Shown here piece by piece: positions 6,944-13,982 of a DNA stretch of 64,000 nucleotides. Position numbers and translations under genes: made by a program. Each line of letters begins with the position of its first letter. Positions within the stretch are counted from its first letter, which is position 1. This stretch comes from a virus. The DNA is taken from the IMG/VR virus record IMGVR_UViG_3300010389_000006, positions 21,160 to 85,159 of that record; one strand, written 5' to 3'. A model generated the notes under the pieces. It was not told the DNA's origin. It ran no database searches and saw only the letters and a program-made list of their open reading frames with translations.

Positions 6944-7180
6944 ATGCAACTCCAAACCTCTGCCACCCAGGTTGATTTCTTCCCTGCTGCTGGTGGCAAG
7001 CGTTTCGTCAAGCGTGTGATCTGGCATCCTGGTGCTGAGAGCGAGATGATTTCCTTCAGCACTGTTGTTAAGACCGATGCTCTCTATTCTATCCGCAACC
7101 TGATTGCCAACGGTGCTGAAGTTACTGATTTCAACACTGAAGCGTATCAGGGGGTTGACTACGCTCCCGTTTACTGCTAA
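6944..7180 (+). CDS. Hypothetical protein
   Basis: A 78-aa protein (QLQTSATQVDFFPAAGGKRF, then WHPGAESEMISFSTVVKTDA) with alternating hydrophobic residues suggesting a small beta domain. It is a single-gene unit with its own promoter 24 bases upstream and C/G-ending codons like the helicase. No family recognised. Confidence 0.7.
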   Translation: MQLQTSATQVDFFPAAGGKRFVKRVIWHPGAESEMISFSTVVKTDALYSIRNLIANGAEVTDFNTEAYQGVDYAPVYC

Positions 7181-7224
7181 TCTAGATTCATGGGAACGGT
7201 AGCGCCCTAAAGACTCCAACATTG

Positions 7225-7230
7225 TATAAT
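7225..7230 (+). promoter_or_regulatory. -10 box (TATAAT)
   Basis: A consensus TATAAT with no clear -35. It lies 25 bases before the ATG at 7256, leaving room for the AGGTGG ribosome-binding site at 7242-7247. Confidence 0.6.
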
Positions 7231-7255
7231 CCCACCCATGTAGGTGGCAATCCTA

Positions 7256-7948
7256 ATGTTCCAATCCGATCTTTCCCAAATTCGTATCACCCGTCAGTTC
7301 AAGACCAACCGTGATCTTGCTGAGACTATTGCTCACACCGAGCATATGTCAGACAAAGATCTGAAGCGTTTGATCAACTTCAACTCGCTTGATCGTCTTG
7401 CTCAACTGCTCGGCACTGACCGTGAATACATTTTTGAGAAGTGCAAAGCGGACTATGAGTATGCTTTGACAGTTGCTCATGGTACTGCTATTCTTGCCTC
7501 TCGTCAAGGTTCCAAGGACGAATCTTACGTTCTTGATGAGATCAACCGTGTCTCCTCTGGTTATGGCATCTATGTTCAATCTCTGAACAACCAAGATCTC
7601 CGTCCTACGAAGGATGGTCGTCTTCTGAACAAGCGTGAGTTTGCTGAGTCTGGTCTCGACAAACTTGAGTGCTTGAAGTCTATCGACGGTGTTATCAACG
7701 GAGAAGTTGAAGGTTACATCTTTGCCAAGATCTGCTTTGGTGAAGGTGGACACCAAGACAACGTGTTCCATGAAGCAGCACACTTTGCTGATTGGGCAGA
7801 ACAATACGCTGAGGAAGGCAAAGTCTATGTCATTCTCATCGACACCGATCTGACCGACAAGTTCGATCGTCTCAAGTTTAACTACGATTCCGACAACGTT
7901 TGGGTCGTTGATCATGTAGAATTTCAAAAGCGTCTCGGTATTGCATGA
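7256..7948 (+). CDS. Probable restriction endonuclease
   Basis: A 230-aa soluble protein. The core LKSIDGVINGEVEGYIFAK, followed by FGEGGHQDNVFHEAAHF and VYVILIDTDLTD, has the acidic/Lys strand pattern and the GGHQDNV block seen in some PD-(D/E)xK restriction enzymes, but I cannot identify the catalytic triad with certainty. The strongest evidence is context: it ends in an ATGA overlap with an N6-adenine methyltransferase, the usual layout of a type II restriction-modification pair. A GTG at 7244 is in frame, but the ATG at 7256 has better spacing from AGGTGG. It might instead be a methyltransferase-linked accessory protein. Confidence 0.5.
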   Translation: MFQSDLSQIRITRQFKTNRDLAETIAHTEHMSDKDLKRLINFNSLDRLAQLLGTDREYIFEKCKADYEYALTVAHGTAILASRQGSKDESYVLDEINRVSSGYGIYVQSLNNQDLRPTKDGRLLNKREFAESGLDKLECLKSIDGVINGEVEGYIFAKICFGEGGHQDNVFHEAAHFADWAEQYAEEGKVYVILIDTDLTDKFDRLKFNYDSDNVWVVDHVEFQKRLGIA

Positions 7949-8919
7949 GCAAACAACTTCTGGGTCAGTATTATACTACAACTGATCCATTCAACAACTC
8001 TGGTGCATTCCGCTCCTGGTATCAAATGGTCCCCAAGACTACTATCTTGGAACCATTTGCAGGTGCGGGGCACCTTTTTTCTTACATAGATGCAGAGTGG
8101 AATGGATATGATATTGAACCCAATCACCCTGATGTAGAGTATAGAAATACATTTGAACAGTTTCCTACTGGGTACAGTGTGTGTATTACTAATCCACCAT
8201 ACCTTGCTAAGACTGTTGTGTCGCGCAAGAAACTACCAGTGCAACTGATACATGAGGACATGTATCTTGACGCACTCCAGTTGATGTTGGACAACTGCGA
8301 TTACGTCGCGGCAATTATACCCAGCACGTTCTGGAACCAGAGATTATTCAAGAATAGATTGTATGCATGGGATAAGTTTGATATGCAACTATTCAGTGAT
8401 ACTGATGCACCCGCAGGTGTTGCGTATTTTGTACCGCATAATGTAGAACACACGCGGACATTTGTCAATGGTGAGGAAATTGTGCTCACATCTGACAACA
8501 CACCAACAAAAACTGATTTTCCTGTGCGCTTCAACCCACATGACCTGGCACCCATCCTCGTCAATGGAATTGACACTAATACACAAAATAACATTCATCT
8601 CCGCATGTTACAGGACAATGACATACCATCACTCGTGAATAGTGCTGGTAAGTGTAAACCAACCAATAGAAATCACTTCCCGATTGAGTCAACAATTGTA
8701 AAAGAGGAAGATCTGCCTGCAATCAATGCTATGATAGACCAGTGGCGACATGAGACAAAGGATTTTTTCCTTACTAGTTTCAAGTCTCCCATGGTATCAG
8801 GCAAATACAGGAAACGGATCAGTTTCCTGGAAGTCAGGTGGTTGCTAGATCGCTTCTACTCTGATAAACTGCCTGAGAGGCGTCTAGAAGCGCCTGTAAG
8901 CGTCCTTAACTACCTTTGA
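7945..8919 (+). CDS. N6-adenine DNA methyltransferase
   Basis: A 324-aa SAM-dependent methyltransferase. GQYYTTTDPF near the N-terminus is the motif X-like segment, LEPFAGAGHLF (35-45) is the SAM-binding motif I, NGYDIEPN the acidic loop after strand 2, and TNPPYLAKT (NPPY 83-86) the catalytic motif IV of amino-methyltransferases. Residues 90-320 form a target-recognition region that I cannot assign to a DNA site. It overlaps the upstream probable endonuclease by 4 bases. Likely roles are self-protection of phage DNA from the coupled nuclease or from host enzymes. Confidence 0.85.
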   Translation: MSKQLLGQYYTTTDPFNNSGAFRSWYQMVPKTTILEPFAGAGHLFSYIDAEWNGYDIEPNHPDVEYRNTFEQFPTGYSVCITNPPYLAKTVVSRKKLPVQLIHEDMYLDALQLMLDNCDYVAAIIPSTFWNQRLFKNRLYAWDKFDMQLFSDTDAPAGVAYFVPHNVEHTRTFVNGEEIVLTSDNTPTKTDFPVRFNPHDLAPILVNGIDTNTQNNIHLRMLQDNDIPSLVNSAGKCKPTNRNHFPIESTIVKEEDLPAINAMIDQWRHETKDFFLTSFKSPMVSGKYRKRISFLEVRWLLDRFYSDKLPERRLEAPVSVLNYL

Positions 8920-8922
8920 CCT

Positions 8923-9099
8923 ATGAAGACCGCTGAAGTCCCCCTGACTGCCCCTGAACTGAAGTTTCTGATCGATCTGATGTGGGGTGCTCCCATCTCT
9001 ACTGTGCGTGAGACAGCATCGCGCCATGGTCTGTCAGATGCTGACATCGAAGGACACTTGGTAAAGTGTCTGGGCTACCTTGCCTGTGAGATGGATTGA
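8923..9099 (+). CDS. Small hypothetical protein
   Basis: A 58-aa helical protein (LTAPELKFLIDLMWGAPIST, then GLSDADIEGHLVKCLGYL) whose TVRETASRHGLSDADIE segment reads like a small helix-turn-helix. It follows the methyltransferase by 3 bases and could act as its regulator, but this is only inference from position and size. Confidence 0.6.
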   Translation: MKTAEVPLTAPELKFLIDLMWGAPISTVRETASRHGLSDADIEGHLVKCLGYLACEMD

Positions 9100-9108
9100 C
9101 CCTATACT
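9080..9108 (+). promoter_or_regulatory. Sigma70-type promoter
   Basis: TTGCCT at 9080-9085, a 17-bp spacer and TATACT at 9103-9108. It lies partly inside the end of the upstream gene and serves the gene at 9134. Confidence 0.6.
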
Positions 9109-9133
9109 ACTAAGGTAGTCAAGGGAACGACCC

Positions 9134-9292
9134 ATGCCTCTGATCTCAGACAACACTCTCGACCGTCAACTCCGTCGTACCATTCTCCAGAACATTGAAG
9201 AGATGGACATTGAGATGCTCAAGCGTATTGCTTACGAGTGCCGCTGTGAAGAGATGGGTCTGCTCCCTGACAATACTTACCTGAATTTCTAA
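9134..9292 (+). CDS. Small hypothetical protein
   Basis: A 52-aa acidic helical protein (MPLISDNTLDRQLRRTILQN, then MLKRIAYECRCEEMG). It is the first gene of a three-gene run (9134-9561) behind a promoter, and its stop TAA overlaps the next ATG (TAATG). No family recognised. Confidence 0.6.
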   Translation: MPLISDNTLDRQLRRTILQNIEEMDIEMLKRIAYECRCEEMGLLPDNTYLNF

Positions 9293-9432
9293 TGATTACC
9301 AAAGAAGATCGAGAGTTTGTTGACTTTCTCTTCGGCAAACTCCTCAAGCATGTTGACACTGACATGCTAGACCTGCAAGACGATGACTCTTGCTCTGACC
9401 ACATTAACTTTCAACAACTTACCCTTTTTTGA
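9292..9432 (+). CDS. Small hypothetical protein
   Basis: A 46-aa very acidic protein (DREFVDFLFGKLLKHVDTDM, then DLQDDDSCSDH). It is coupled to the previous gene by TAATG and followed after 3 bases by another small gene. No family recognised. Confidence 0.55.
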   Translation: MITKEDREFVDFLFGKLLKHVDTDMLDLQDDDSCSDHINFQQLTLF

Positions 9433-9435
9433 ACC

Positions 9436-9561
9436 ATGAATGAAGTTATGCTCGACCGCTGGCTCCTGGATCAACTCGATGAAGAATACGATGTGATCGA
9501 GATCGAACGCGACATGCCAGTTGAGGAACTGTCCCATGAGGTGCTCGAACTGCTCTCCTGA
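9436..9561 (+). CDS. Small hypothetical protein
   Basis: A 41-aa acidic protein (MNEVMLDRWLLDQLDEEYDV, then MPVEELSHEVLELLS), likely a helical hairpin. It is the last of the 9134 run and its stop lies 4 bases before the next promoter box. No family recognised. Confidence 0.55.
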   Translation: MNEVMLDRWLLDQLDEEYDVIEIERDMPVEELSHEVLELLS

Positions 9562-9562
9562 G

Positions 9563-9598
9563 CCCTATACTAAGTTCATCAGCAAACAACCCCCGATG
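9563..9598 (+). repeat. Duplicated promoter-leader, copy 1
   Basis: A -10 box (TATACT 9566-9571), then ATCAGCAAACAACCCC and the ATG at 9596. Nearly the same 35 bases recur at 9825-9859 in front of the next gene, differing at about three positions. Confidence 0.75.
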
Positions 9599-9811
9599 CC
9601 CAACGCTTACGAAGTCTCCATCGACAACAGCGACAACACCACCAGCATCTTCTACATCACTCGCCCTGCGACTAAGAGCATCCGTGGTCTGAACCGTCAG
9701 CACAACAACGTGGTGAATCAGGTGGTCAATGGTATCCGTGAGATCCGTGGATGGAAGCGCCTTGAGGTCAAGCGTGTGCCGCTTGAGCAAGTGGCACAGG
9801 GTTCGCTCTGA
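9596..9811 (+). CDS. Hypothetical protein
   Basis: A 71-aa protein (NAYEVSIDNSDNTTSIFYIT, then KSIRGLNRQHNNVVNQVVNG and EIRGWKRLEVKRVPLEQVAQ). The mixture of beta strands and one helix suggests a small alpha/beta domain. The ATG at 9596 follows the repeated promoter-leader; an in-frame ATG at 9521 lies inside the previous gene and before the promoter, so I reject it. Confidence 0.7.
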   Translation: MPNAYEVSIDNSDNTTSIFYITRPATKSIRGLNRQHNNVVNQVVNGIREIRGWKRLEVKRVPLEQVAQGSL

Positions 9812-9824
9812 TCCCTCCATTCCA

Positions 9825-9859
9825 CCCTATACTAAGGACATCAGCAAACAACCCCGATG
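9825..9859 (+). repeat. Duplicated promoter-leader, copy 2
   Basis: A second copy of the 9563-9598 element, with TATACT at 9828-9833 and the shared leader ATCAGCAAACAACCCC directly before the ATG at 9857. Confidence 0.75.
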
Positions 9860-10231
9860 ATCTCGCTTCCTAACCCCACCCGCCAAGAGTTCTCTCAGTT
9901 CTGTGCTGAGCAGGATGCTCGCAACACCATTCACCTCAACATCGTGAAGTATTGCCTGATGCTGTGTGATGCTCTCACTCAAGATGCTCCTGATGGTTAT
10001 GGTTATGAGTTGAACTCTGATGGTCGTAAGTATCACAAGATCTACATGACCATCAACGGCAAGCGTGATAGCATCCACGCTTTCATTGACAAGAAGACTG
10101 GTGAAGTGTACAAACCCGCTAACACCAAAGCGCCTGCTAAGCATGTTCGTTATAACATGCTCTCCATCACTTCCCGCGAAGAGATGTTTGAGAAGTGCGA
10201 CTGGGCAGGTGGTTATCTGTACATGCGTTGA
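9857..10231 (+). CDS. Conserved-type hypothetical phage protein
   Basis: A 124-aa protein. The core GRKYHKIYMTINGKRDSIHA, then FIDKKTGEVYKPANTKAPAK, and the end EKCDWAGGYLYMR have the high density of aromatic and glycine residues typical of a well-folded conserved domain. I recall similar proteins in many cyanophages but know of no function. It is monocistronic, with its own promoter-leader. Its TGA stop forms part of the -35 box of the next promoter. Confidence 0.75.
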   Translation: MISLPNPTRQEFSQFCAEQDARNTIHLNIVKYCLMLCDALTQDAPDGYGYELNSDGRKYHKIYMTINGKRDSIHAFIDKKTGEVYKPANTKAPAKHVRYNMLSITSREEMFEKCDWAGGYLYMR

Positions 10232-10256
10232 CATTCCGCGCTTTCTCTGCTAAATT
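10228..10256 (+). promoter_or_regulatory. Sigma70-type promoter
   Basis: TTGACA at 10228-10233 (overlapping the upstream stop codon), a 17-bp spacer and TAAATT at 10251-10256. It drives the long coupled run that begins at 10283. Confidence 0.7.
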
Positions 10257-10282
10257 ACTCTAGTTCATTCGATTCTCCTCCA

Positions 10283-10552
10283 ATGTCTGCTCCTCAGTTC
10301 TATCTTGTTGCTGATGACACTGCGTTTGCCATTGATGAAGATGGCAAATTCTTCTGTGCTCCTGTTTGTGACTTTGATAATACCGTAGATGGTATTGCCA
10401 AAGGTGAGGTATGTTGGGATGATTCTTGGGAATTGGATGACATCCGCCCCGAGTTTCAAGATTATGTTGAATATGTGGCGCACATGTGCTACTATCTAAA
10501 GCAAGCACAGCAACTTACTATCGAACACACCCAAGAGGTATTTGTCAAATGA
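10283..10552 (+). CDS. Hypothetical protein
   Basis: An 89-aa acidic protein (SAPQFYLVADDTAFAIDEDG, then DDSWELDDIRPEFQDYVEYV) with an N-terminal beta part and a C-terminal helix. It is the first gene of a long run of tightly spaced small genes reaching 12136 and beyond. It ends in an ATGA overlap with the next gene. No family recognised. Confidence 0.7.
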   Translation: MSAPQFYLVADDTAFAIDEDGKFFCAPVCDFDNTVDGIAKGEVCWDDSWELDDIRPEFQDYVEYVAHMCYYLKQAQQLTIEHTQEVFVK

Positions 10553-10797
10553 ACATGCTAGCAGAGCACATCCGCGACTACATCAACCCTTTCCCCAATC
10601 GTTATACTCGTGGTCAGTATGAGATTCGTGTTCTTCCGCATGAAGATCTAGATTACGATGGTATCCAGAAGTTCTGGCGCTTGTTTAAGAAGTTTCCTAA
10701 CGACTTCGCGGCAGCAGCAGTCTCTCTGCTACCTGATGATGTAGAATTCATTCAGTACGACCACCTCAACAACATTCTGTTCGCCAACAAACTTTGA
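10549..10797 (+). CDS. Hypothetical protein
   Basis: An 82-aa protein (MNMLAEHIRDYINPFPNRYT, then KFWRLFKKFPNDFAAAAVSL). The start at 10549 gives an ATGA overlap, whereas the longer in-frame start at 10486 is buried in the previous gene. No family recognised. Confidence 0.7.
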   Translation: MNMLAEHIRDYINPFPNRYTRGQYEIRVLPHEDLDYDGIQKFWRLFKKFPNDFAAAAVSLLPDDVEFIQYDHLNNILFANKL

Positions 10798-10799
10798 TC

Positions 10800-11027
10800 A
10801 TGAGCACTGACACCCAACGCCTTTCCTACCAGCGCGATCTTATCTACGATTGGTGTACCGATCGTTTCAAAGAACTGATGGTAGAAGAAGATCATGATAG
10901 TGCTCTCGCTATTGCTGACGAGTTCTTTGAATGGTTAGACCCCGAGCAACTAGAAGATGAAGAAACACTGTACTACAACGAACAAGAACTCCTCGAACTC
11001 TACACCCAAAGAGTATCTGATCAGTGA
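10800..11027 (+). CDS. Hypothetical acidic protein
   Basis: A 75-aa strongly acidic helical protein (LSYQRDLIYDWCTDRFKELM, then FFEWLDPEQLEDEETLYYNE). A TTG at 10794 is in frame, but the ATG at 10800 is the more likely start. Its length and charge recall small phage decoy or inhibitor proteins, although no specific resemblance is seen. Confidence 0.65.
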   Translation: MSTDTQRLSYQRDLIYDWCTDRFKELMVEEDHDSALAIADEFFEWLDPEQLEDEETLYYNEQELLELYTQRVSDQ

Positions 11028-11031
11028 TACG

Positions 11032-11151
11032 ATGCGTGACCTTATCATTCGCTACATGGAAGCATGTAATGAGGGTGATGAGGTCAAAGAAGCAGCATTG
11101 TTAGATGCTATCAAACAACAAGGCATTGCTGACCATGAAAGTTCAAATTGA
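11032..11151 (+). CDS. Very small hypothetical protein
   Basis: A 39-aa protein (MRDLIIRYMEACNEGDEVKE, then AALLDAIKQQGIADHESSN), a single helical hairpin. The ATG is 4 bases after the previous stop. The end overlaps the next gene by 17 bases. Supported mainly by its position in the run. Confidence 0.5.
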   Translation: MRDLIIRYMEACNEGDEVKEAALLDAIKQQGIADHESSN

Positions 11152-11311
11152 ATTAGGTGAAGATCTCCAACTAGAGTATCAGTCATGGTTGGATGTGAAA
11201 GAATCGCTAGGCATTGAGCGTAGCATCAACAATTTCCTTTATTACACATACAACTATGGCACGTTCGCTAATCCCCGCAATCCTGACGACAATGAGCCTA
11301 GCACTGAGTAG
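11135..11311 (+). CDS. Small hypothetical protein
   Basis: A 58-aa protein (MKVQIELGEDLQLEYQSWLD, then ERSINNFLYYTYNYGTFANP). The ATG at 11135 begins a beta-strand-like segment. The last 19 codons overlap the signal-peptide region of the next gene by 56 bases in another frame. Confidence 0.55.
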   Translation: MKVQIELGEDLQLEYQSWLDVKESLGIERSINNFLYYTYNYGTFANPRNPDDNEPSTE

Positions 11312-11936
11312 TGTTGCGCTTGCTAATGAAGACAAGATTACCAAAGGTTTCTATTCTTATGATGCCATGGGTTGTATGCTCATGCGTGAGTGTAAGAAAG
11401 ATGTGAAGGAAGTGTTCAGCATGTTAGACATCAGTTCTAACTATGAGAACATGGAAGCATTCACACCAGTAGCACAAGAGTTTAACAATATGCTTATGAC
11501 ACTCAATCAAATTGGTGTCAAAGTATATCTTGCTGATGAGAGATACTTTCCAGTTGGACATCGTGGTGTCTACCATACTGTCAGCAATGCATTCTTCTTG
11601 AACAAAGCATTCATGGGTCGCCCTAATGTGTTGATGAGTGTAATGCGTCATGAAGGATGGCACGCTGCACAAGATTGTATGGCAGGTAGCATCAAGAATA
11701 GCATGATTGCTATTATCATGCCAGAGGAGAAAGTACCACCTCTGTGGAGAGAAATGGTAGAGCGAACCTATCCAGCGTCAGCAGTGCCATGGGAGGCAGA
11801 GGCTACATGGGCAGGAAAGACCGCTGGGATGACCCAGAAGGCGCTTGAAGCATGTGCCAAGGGTAGCATGTGGGAGACCTATGAGCCAACCCCTCTCACG
11901 CGCCAATGGTTGGAGGAGGAAGGTTATATCAAATGA
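11256..11936 (+). CDS. Exported HEGWH metallopeptidase-like protein
   Basis: A 226-aa protein with a clear N-terminal signal peptide: MARS, a hydrophobic run, and an ALA cleavage site around residue 23. HEGWH (132-136) in SVMRHEGWHAAQDCM is an HExxH zinc-binding motif, and E180/E182 in PWEAEATWAG could supply the third ligand, as in gluzincins. Four cysteines (C40, C46, C141, C200) would suit an oxidising periplasm. Expected location is the host periplasm; proteolysis of envelope proteins or a lysis or superinfection-related role are possible but unproven. Start chosen because the signal peptide begins there; the longer frame from 11214 would bury it. The end makes an ATGA overlap with the next gene. 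Confidence 0.7.
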   Translation: MARSLIPAILTTMSLALSSVALANEDKITKGFYSYDAMGCMLMRECKKDVKEVFSMLDISSNYENMEAFTPVAQEFNNMLMTLNQIGVKVYLADERYFPVGHRGVYHTVSNAFFLNKAFMGRPNVLMSVMRHEGWHAAQDCMAGSIKNSMIAIIMPEEKVPPLWREMVERTYPASAVPWEAEATWAGKTAGMTQKALEACAKGSMWETYEPTPLTRQWLEEEGYIK

Positions 11937-12136
11937 CCTACACTAATGAAGAATTGATTGCTGCATTGGTCAAAGAGTATGAATGGTTATGCCATGATGA
12001 CTTTGACCCTGATGTAGACCCCACACCAGAAGAATACCTTGACAGCATCAAGGATCTATCCTATGATGAACTAGTAGAAGAGACACAGACTGATGATTTC
12101 TTCACCCTTGATCTATTCATGAGAGCATGGACATGA
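11933..12136 (+). CDS. Small acidic hypothetical protein
   Basis: A 67-aa very acidic protein (TNEELIAALVKEYEWLCHDD, then DPTPEEYLDSIKDLSYDELV). Coupled to the metallopeptidase-like gene by ATGA and to the next gene by another short overlap. No family recognised. Confidence 0.65.
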   Translation: MTYTNEELIAALVKEYEWLCHDDFDPDVDPTPEEYLDSIKDLSYDELVEETQTDDFFTLDLFMRAWT

Positions 12137-12564
12137 CTTACGAAGCAGAAGTTCAATTTAAATTTGATGCTACGTTCACTCCCACCTATGGGACATCATC
12201 CTGGACCAGTGATGATTACATTCCTGAAGAGCATTATCTGATCACAGCACCTGCTGCTGATCTCAATGCCAAGCAGTATTTCAAGTTATTTGAGAAATTC
12301 ATGCTATGTGTAGGCATGGACCCACAATCTATTCGCTCTGCTGCTATGTCATTGGTATTCAATGACTGTGTGCGTGAAGAAGATCAGCGTAAAGTATGTG
12401 CTGAGTATGAACTGACCATGGATGAAGATCTTGACAAGAAGTATGAACAGTGGAAAGAGCGTGATGCTCAATGGGCTAAGATGAATGCTCATTATGAGAA
12501 GAACTTTGGTAGTGAACCGAAGATCAAAGGTGATTTTGTTGATAGTGCCGATGGAGTAGCATGA
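12133..12564 (+). CDS. Hypothetical protein
   Basis: A 143-aa protein. The first half is strand-rich (TYEAEVQFKFDATFTPTYGT, then EEHYLITAPAADLNAKQYF); the second half is a long charged helix with KKYEQWKERDAQWAKMNAH. The ATG at 12133 gives the ATGA overlap that is usual here; the ATG at 12127 is an alternative. No family recognised. Confidence 0.7.
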   Translation: MTYEAEVQFKFDATFTPTYGTSSWTSDDYIPEEHYLITAPAADLNAKQYFKLFEKFMLCVGMDPQSIRSAAMSLVFNDCVREEDQRKVCAEYELTMDEDLDKKYEQWKERDAQWAKMNAHYEKNFGSEPKIKGDFVDSADGVA

Positions 12565-12776
12565 GTAATGAGTTTCGTAATGGTGTCGCATTTACTATTG
12601 CCATCACGGCATTTGCTTTTGTAGTAATTGCCATGGTTGTTGGTAATAATAATATACCAATCGCTGAACCATCTGCTGATGTAGTTGGCACATACAAAGA
12701 GTGTGATATAATTAGATGGACTAACAATCAACTCGCTGAATACAAGTATTTCCTTTATTGTGAGAAGAACAAATGA
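12561..12776 (+). CDS. Small single-pass membrane protein
   Basis: A 71-aa protein with one transmembrane helix at about residues 8-28 (hydrophobic run ending VVIAMVVG) and a 40-residue soluble tail holding two cysteines. ATGA overlaps on both sides place it in the same translational run. A host inner-membrane or thylakoid location is possible. No family recognised. Confidence 0.65.
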   Translation: MSNEFRNGVAFTIAITAFAFVVIAMVVGNNNIPIAEPSADVVGTYKECDIIRWTNNQLAEYKYFLYCEKNK

Positions 12777-12922
12777 CTAACTGGCCGTATAATCATAGAC
12801 ACACAACAGAACTATGGGATATTGCTGCTGAGATCCTCTCAGAACTGTCCCGTAGAGATGAAGTGACGTATCAAGTAAGAGCAACCCCTGAATCTGTTAA
12901 AGCAAAGGTAGAAGCACTATGA
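12773..12922 (+). CDS. Small hypothetical protein
   Basis: A 49-aa protein (MTNWPYNHRHTTELWDIAAE, then ILSELSRRDEVTYQVRATPE), mostly helical. It is held in place by ATGA overlaps with both neighbours, which is the main evidence that it is real. Confidence 0.6.
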   Translation: MTNWPYNHRHTTELWDIAAEILSELSRRDEVTYQVRATPESVKAKVEAL

Positions 12923-13302
12923 GTATCCCTGATTTTCAAACTGAAGAGCACCAACAAGAGTTTGAACTGTTGTTCGAACAAAAAGCAACTGTCTACATCA
13001 ACATGATGAACAAAGTGAAGGACATGATGTATGGCACTGGTGGTGGCAATTATGCTAATCTACCTGGCACATGTCAAGAAGTTCTCAGAGACATTACGCA
13101 ATCACTGATCTATGATACTGAGTATGCATTCAAGGATGCTCACCTAGAGTATAAGGGCTCAGAGGATGAGATCTTCATTCCTTATCGTTCATTCAAGGAG
13201 AATGTATTAGAAGCACTCAATGAGGCACTTACACCCTATGAGTTGCAATACAAGAATGAATGTGATACACTAGCATGTGCGGACCATTTGGGCGATGATT
13301 AA
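12919..13302 (+). CDS. Hypothetical protein
   Basis: A 127-aa acidic, helical protein (QEFELLFEQKATVYINMMNK, then RDITQSLIYDTEYAFKDAH). GTGGGNYANLPG makes a flexible loop in the middle. Start by ATGA overlap; end overlaps the next gene by 8 bases. No family recognised. Confidence 0.7.
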   Translation: MSIPDFQTEEHQQEFELLFEQKATVYINMMNKVKDMMYGTGGGNYANLPGTCQEVLRDITQSLIYDTEYAFKDAHLEYKGSEDEIFIPYRSFKENVLEALNEALTPYELQYKNECDTLACADHLGDD

Positions 13303-13696
13303 AGTAACTCAAGAAAATGACAACACGTTCACGATCTACTGGGACGAAAATGACCCAACAGAAAAAGTCTTCAACGACTACACAGAGGAAGACTTCATCA
13401 ACCTCATCCAGAACTACCTCAACACTCTCCAAGAATCTGGAGAAGTTGACATCAACCAAGTCGCAGAAGCAGTTAACCAAATCAACGACCACATCGAAGA
13501 AGAAATCATCGCAACCTGCGAAGAAACCTTCGGTGAAGACTGCTACGAAAAAGACACCACTCTCTACGAGTTCATCGACCAAACAGCAGAAGAACTCTTC
13601 GAAGACATCAGCAACGCGGAAAAGTTCACAGACTGGTACTCAGTCAAAGAAGAAGCAATCCGAGAGTATCAAGATACAGAACTCAAGGAAGATTGA
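13295..13696 (+). CDS. Acidic hypothetical protein
   Basis: A 133-aa highly acidic protein (IKVTQENDNTFTIYWDENDP, then EEDFINLIQNYLNTLQESGE), with roughly a third Asp/Glu. The order of strands then helices looks natural. A 175-codon reading frame rich in Ser, Thr and Lys overlaps it from 13317, but over this stretch that frame has the composition expected of a frame shadow of GAA/GAC codons. No family recognised. Confidence 0.65.
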   Translation: MIKVTQENDNTFTIYWDENDPTEKVFNDYTEEDFINLIQNYLNTLQESGEVDINQVAEAVNQINDHIEEEIIATCEETFGEDCYEKDTTLYEFIDQTAEELFEDISNAEKFTDWYSVKEEAIREYQDTELKED

Positions 13697-13844
13697 ACTC
13701 TTCCCCCACCTGACATCTTTCCCCTATTTCCTTGATGATCTAACTGAAAAGAAAAAATGTTGGTTTACCTGTGAAGAACATGCAAGAAAATACATTGAAC
13801 GATACAACCCACAATACAAACTATACTGTTACACTGGAGGGTGA
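13692..13844 (+). other. Protein-like open frame without a normal start
   Basis: The frame reads IELFPHLTSFPYFLDD, then KKCWFTCEEHARKYIERYNP and QYKLYCYTGG before a TGA at 13842. The last 35 residues look like a real, aromatic- and cysteine-rich protein with sensible codons, yet no ATG, GTG or TTG precedes them in frame except far upstream inside the acidic gene. It could be made by a frameshift near the end of the 13295 gene, from an unusual start, or be a remnant. The next gene starts inside it. Confidence 0.35.
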
Positions 13845-13965
13845 TGATGATGAATGTATTCTCCCATTACCAGATGAGATCCTAGATGAACTTGACTGGC
13901 AAGAAGGAGATGTGCTAGAATGGGTTGTCAACGATGACAACACCATAACAATACATAAAGTATAA
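13780..13965 (+). CDS. AbrB/MazE-like DNA-binding protein (putative)
   Basis: A 61-aa protein. The C-terminal two-thirds (YTVTLEGDDDECILPLPDEI, then LDELDWQEGDVLEWVVNDDN and TITIHKV) follows the swapped-hairpin AbrB pattern: strand, P.eil.elgw.eGD.lew, strand. The family includes transition regulators and antitoxins. No toxin gene is adjacent. A GTG at 13771 is in frame, but the ATG at 13780 is preferred. Confidence 0.55.
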   Translation: MQENTLNDTTHNTNYTVTLEGDDDECILPLPDEILDELDWQEGDVLEWVVNDDNTITIHKV

Positions 13966-13982
13966 CCAACACTCACACTATC

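Noticed and set aside
13317-13691. Ser/Thr/Lys-rich forward frame over the acidic gene
   Set aside because: Its composition is what a shifted reading of GAA/GAC-rich codons gives; the acidic frame has natural strand and helix order. Only its last 50 codons look protein-like and are listed separately.
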